Origin: Stenotrophomonas sp. PS02298
GTDB lineage: Bacteria > Pseudomonadota > Gammaproteobacteria > Xanthomonadales > Xanthomonadaceae
DNA: 56,985 nt
Direction of reading: 5' to 3'
Assembly: GCF_029959445.1 (NCBI RefSeq)
Contig: NZ_JASCOR010000007.1
Coordinates: forward strand, 1-56,985
The notes below the pieces were generated by a model. It did not search any database, was not told where the DNA came from, and saw only the letters and a list, made by a program, of their open reading frames with translations. This document shows, one piece after another, positions 56,600-56,985 of this stretch (position 1 is its first letter; each line of letters begins with the position of its first letter). The translations under genes were made by a program, and so were the position numbers.

Positions 56600-56626
56600 A
56601 ACCCCGCTGCTTCTGGCAGCGGGGTT
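56600..56626 (-). terminator. Rho-independent terminator after the first 5S gene
   Basis: On the minus strand, AACCCCGCTGC pairs with GCAGCGGGGTT through an 11-bp stem with a 5-nt loop, followed by TTTTCTTTG. It is 12 nt past the 3' end of the 5S rRNA gene, which is typical of rrn operons. Confidence 0.88.
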
Positions 56627-56637
56627 TTGGGTTTAAA

Positions 56638-56753
56638 TCCTGACGATGACCTACTCTCGCACAGCTTAGGCTGCACTACCATCGGCGCAGCTACGTTTCA
56701 CTTCCGAGTTCGGGATGGGATCGGGTGGTTTCATAGCGCTAATTTCATCAGGA
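56638..56753 (-). rRNA. rrf: 5S ribosomal RNA (distal copy)
   Basis: The minus strand reads like bacterial 5S rRNA: CCACCCGATCCCATCCCGAA, then CTCGGAAGTGAAACG, GCCGATGGTAGTG and GCGAGAGTAGGTCATCG. The ends are set by pairing of CCTGATGA with TCGTCAGG (helix I), giving about 114-116 nt. A terminator follows. A second copy lies 246 bp upstream in transcription; in the shared region they differ at two positions. Confidence 0.9.
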
Positions 56754-56807
56754 AGACGGTTTGAGCAGCGCGTTGCGCCGGCTCCAATGCGTTTCCTTGC
56801 GGAACTA

Positions 56808-56833
56808 AAGCCAGGCTCAAAAACGCCTGGCTT
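56808..56833. other. Spacer hairpin between the 5S copies
   Basis: AAGCCAGGC (56808-56816) and GCCTGGCTT (56825-56833) pair perfectly with an 8-nt loop, in the spacer between the two 5S rRNA genes. It may be a processing site for an RNase acting on the rRNA transcript, or a second terminator. Confidence 0.4.
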
Positions 56834-56846
56834 ACATAAAAAGACA

Positions 56847-56872
56847 AACCCCGCTGCATGAGCAGCGGGGTT
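56847..56872 (-). terminator. Terminator-like hairpin between the two 5S genes
   Basis: On the minus strand, an 11-bp stem AACCCCGCTGC/GCAGCGGGGTT with a 4-nt loop is followed by TGTCTTTTT. It lies 12 nt beyond the end of the second 5S gene and closely copies the distal terminator. Confidence 0.8.
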
Positions 56873-56883
56873 CTTAGATAAAA

Positions 56884-56985
56884 CCCTGACGATGACCTAC
56901 TCTCGCACAGCTTAGGCTGCACTACCATCGGCGCGGCTACGTTTCACTTCCGAGTTCGGGATGGGATCGGGTGGTTCCATAGCGC
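56884..56985 (-). rRNA. rrf: 5S ribosomal RNA (proximal copy, 5' end beyond the window)
   Basis: The same 5S sequence as the copy at 56638-56753 with two differences (G instead of A in the GAACCACC segment, C instead of T in the GTAGCC segment, minus-strand sense). It runs off the right edge about 13 nt before its expected 5' end; the 23S and 16S genes should follow outside. Confidence 0.88.

Overview
The window is high-GC Gram-negative chromosome, most likely from Stenotrophomonas or a close relative in the Xanthomonadaceae. The evidence is Stenotrophomonas-style GTAG-headed palindromes (core TGCCGAGCCATGCTCGGCA), paired GTAGGAGCGGCGTNAGCCGCGAA elements, a dense family of cccctctcccg/gggagagggg intergenic palindromes, and gene content: two M61 PDZ peptidases, I78 inhibitors, and FptX/RhtX-type siderophore uptake. 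The genus is inferred from these features and was not confirmed by a database search.

Layout. 1-126: tail of an IS3-type element. 294-1378: an OprI/Lpp-like lipoprotein and an L,D-transpeptidase (minus strand). 1937-6893: a PchR-like AraC regulator divergent from a Fur-box-preceded operon (small unknown protein, FptX/RhtX-like MFS carrier, TonB-dependent receptor). 7071-9656: M61 peptidase and a DUF938 methyltransferase (minus). 9812-24645: the most unusual region. Two Tat-signal TldD paralogues (separated by a divergent SDR/LysR pair) and a TldE-like partner are followed by DUF4159, MoxR ATPase, DUF58, a BatA-like protein and two large membrane proteins, several joined by ATGA overlaps. 25033-29387: a frame-disrupted N-acetylmuramoyl-L-alanine amidase and a second M61 peptidase. 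29685-35239: an OmpA-like lipoprotein with internal repeats, a LysR divergent from a pirin/YcaC-like hydrolase pair, and an AtoE-type transporter. 35546-39959: NTF2-like protein, DUF3667 protein, RlmF, thymidylate kinase and a hypothetical protein. 40117-43676: MrfA-type helicase and MrfB/YprB-type exonuclease. 43859-46069: BlaI-type repressor with an M56 membrane peptidase. 46167-48727: saccharopine dehydrogenase-like protein and two I78 inhibitor-like secreted proteins. 49035-55069: gltB and gltD. 55398-56270: a double-domain methylglyoxal synthase-like protein. 56638-56985: two tandem 5S rRNA genes on the minus strand, so the end of an rrn operon lies just beyond the right edge.

Themes. 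Much of the left half concerns envelope proteolysis and peptidoglycan (Lpp/Ldt, M61 x2, exported TldD x2, MoxR/DUF58, amidase, OmpA lipoprotein). The intergenic DNA is heavily colonised by palindromic repeats and by (GGCTTT)n satellites. One palindrome pair lies in frame inside the MrfB-type exonuclease gene. No tRNA genes, CRISPR arrays or prophage genes were recognised.
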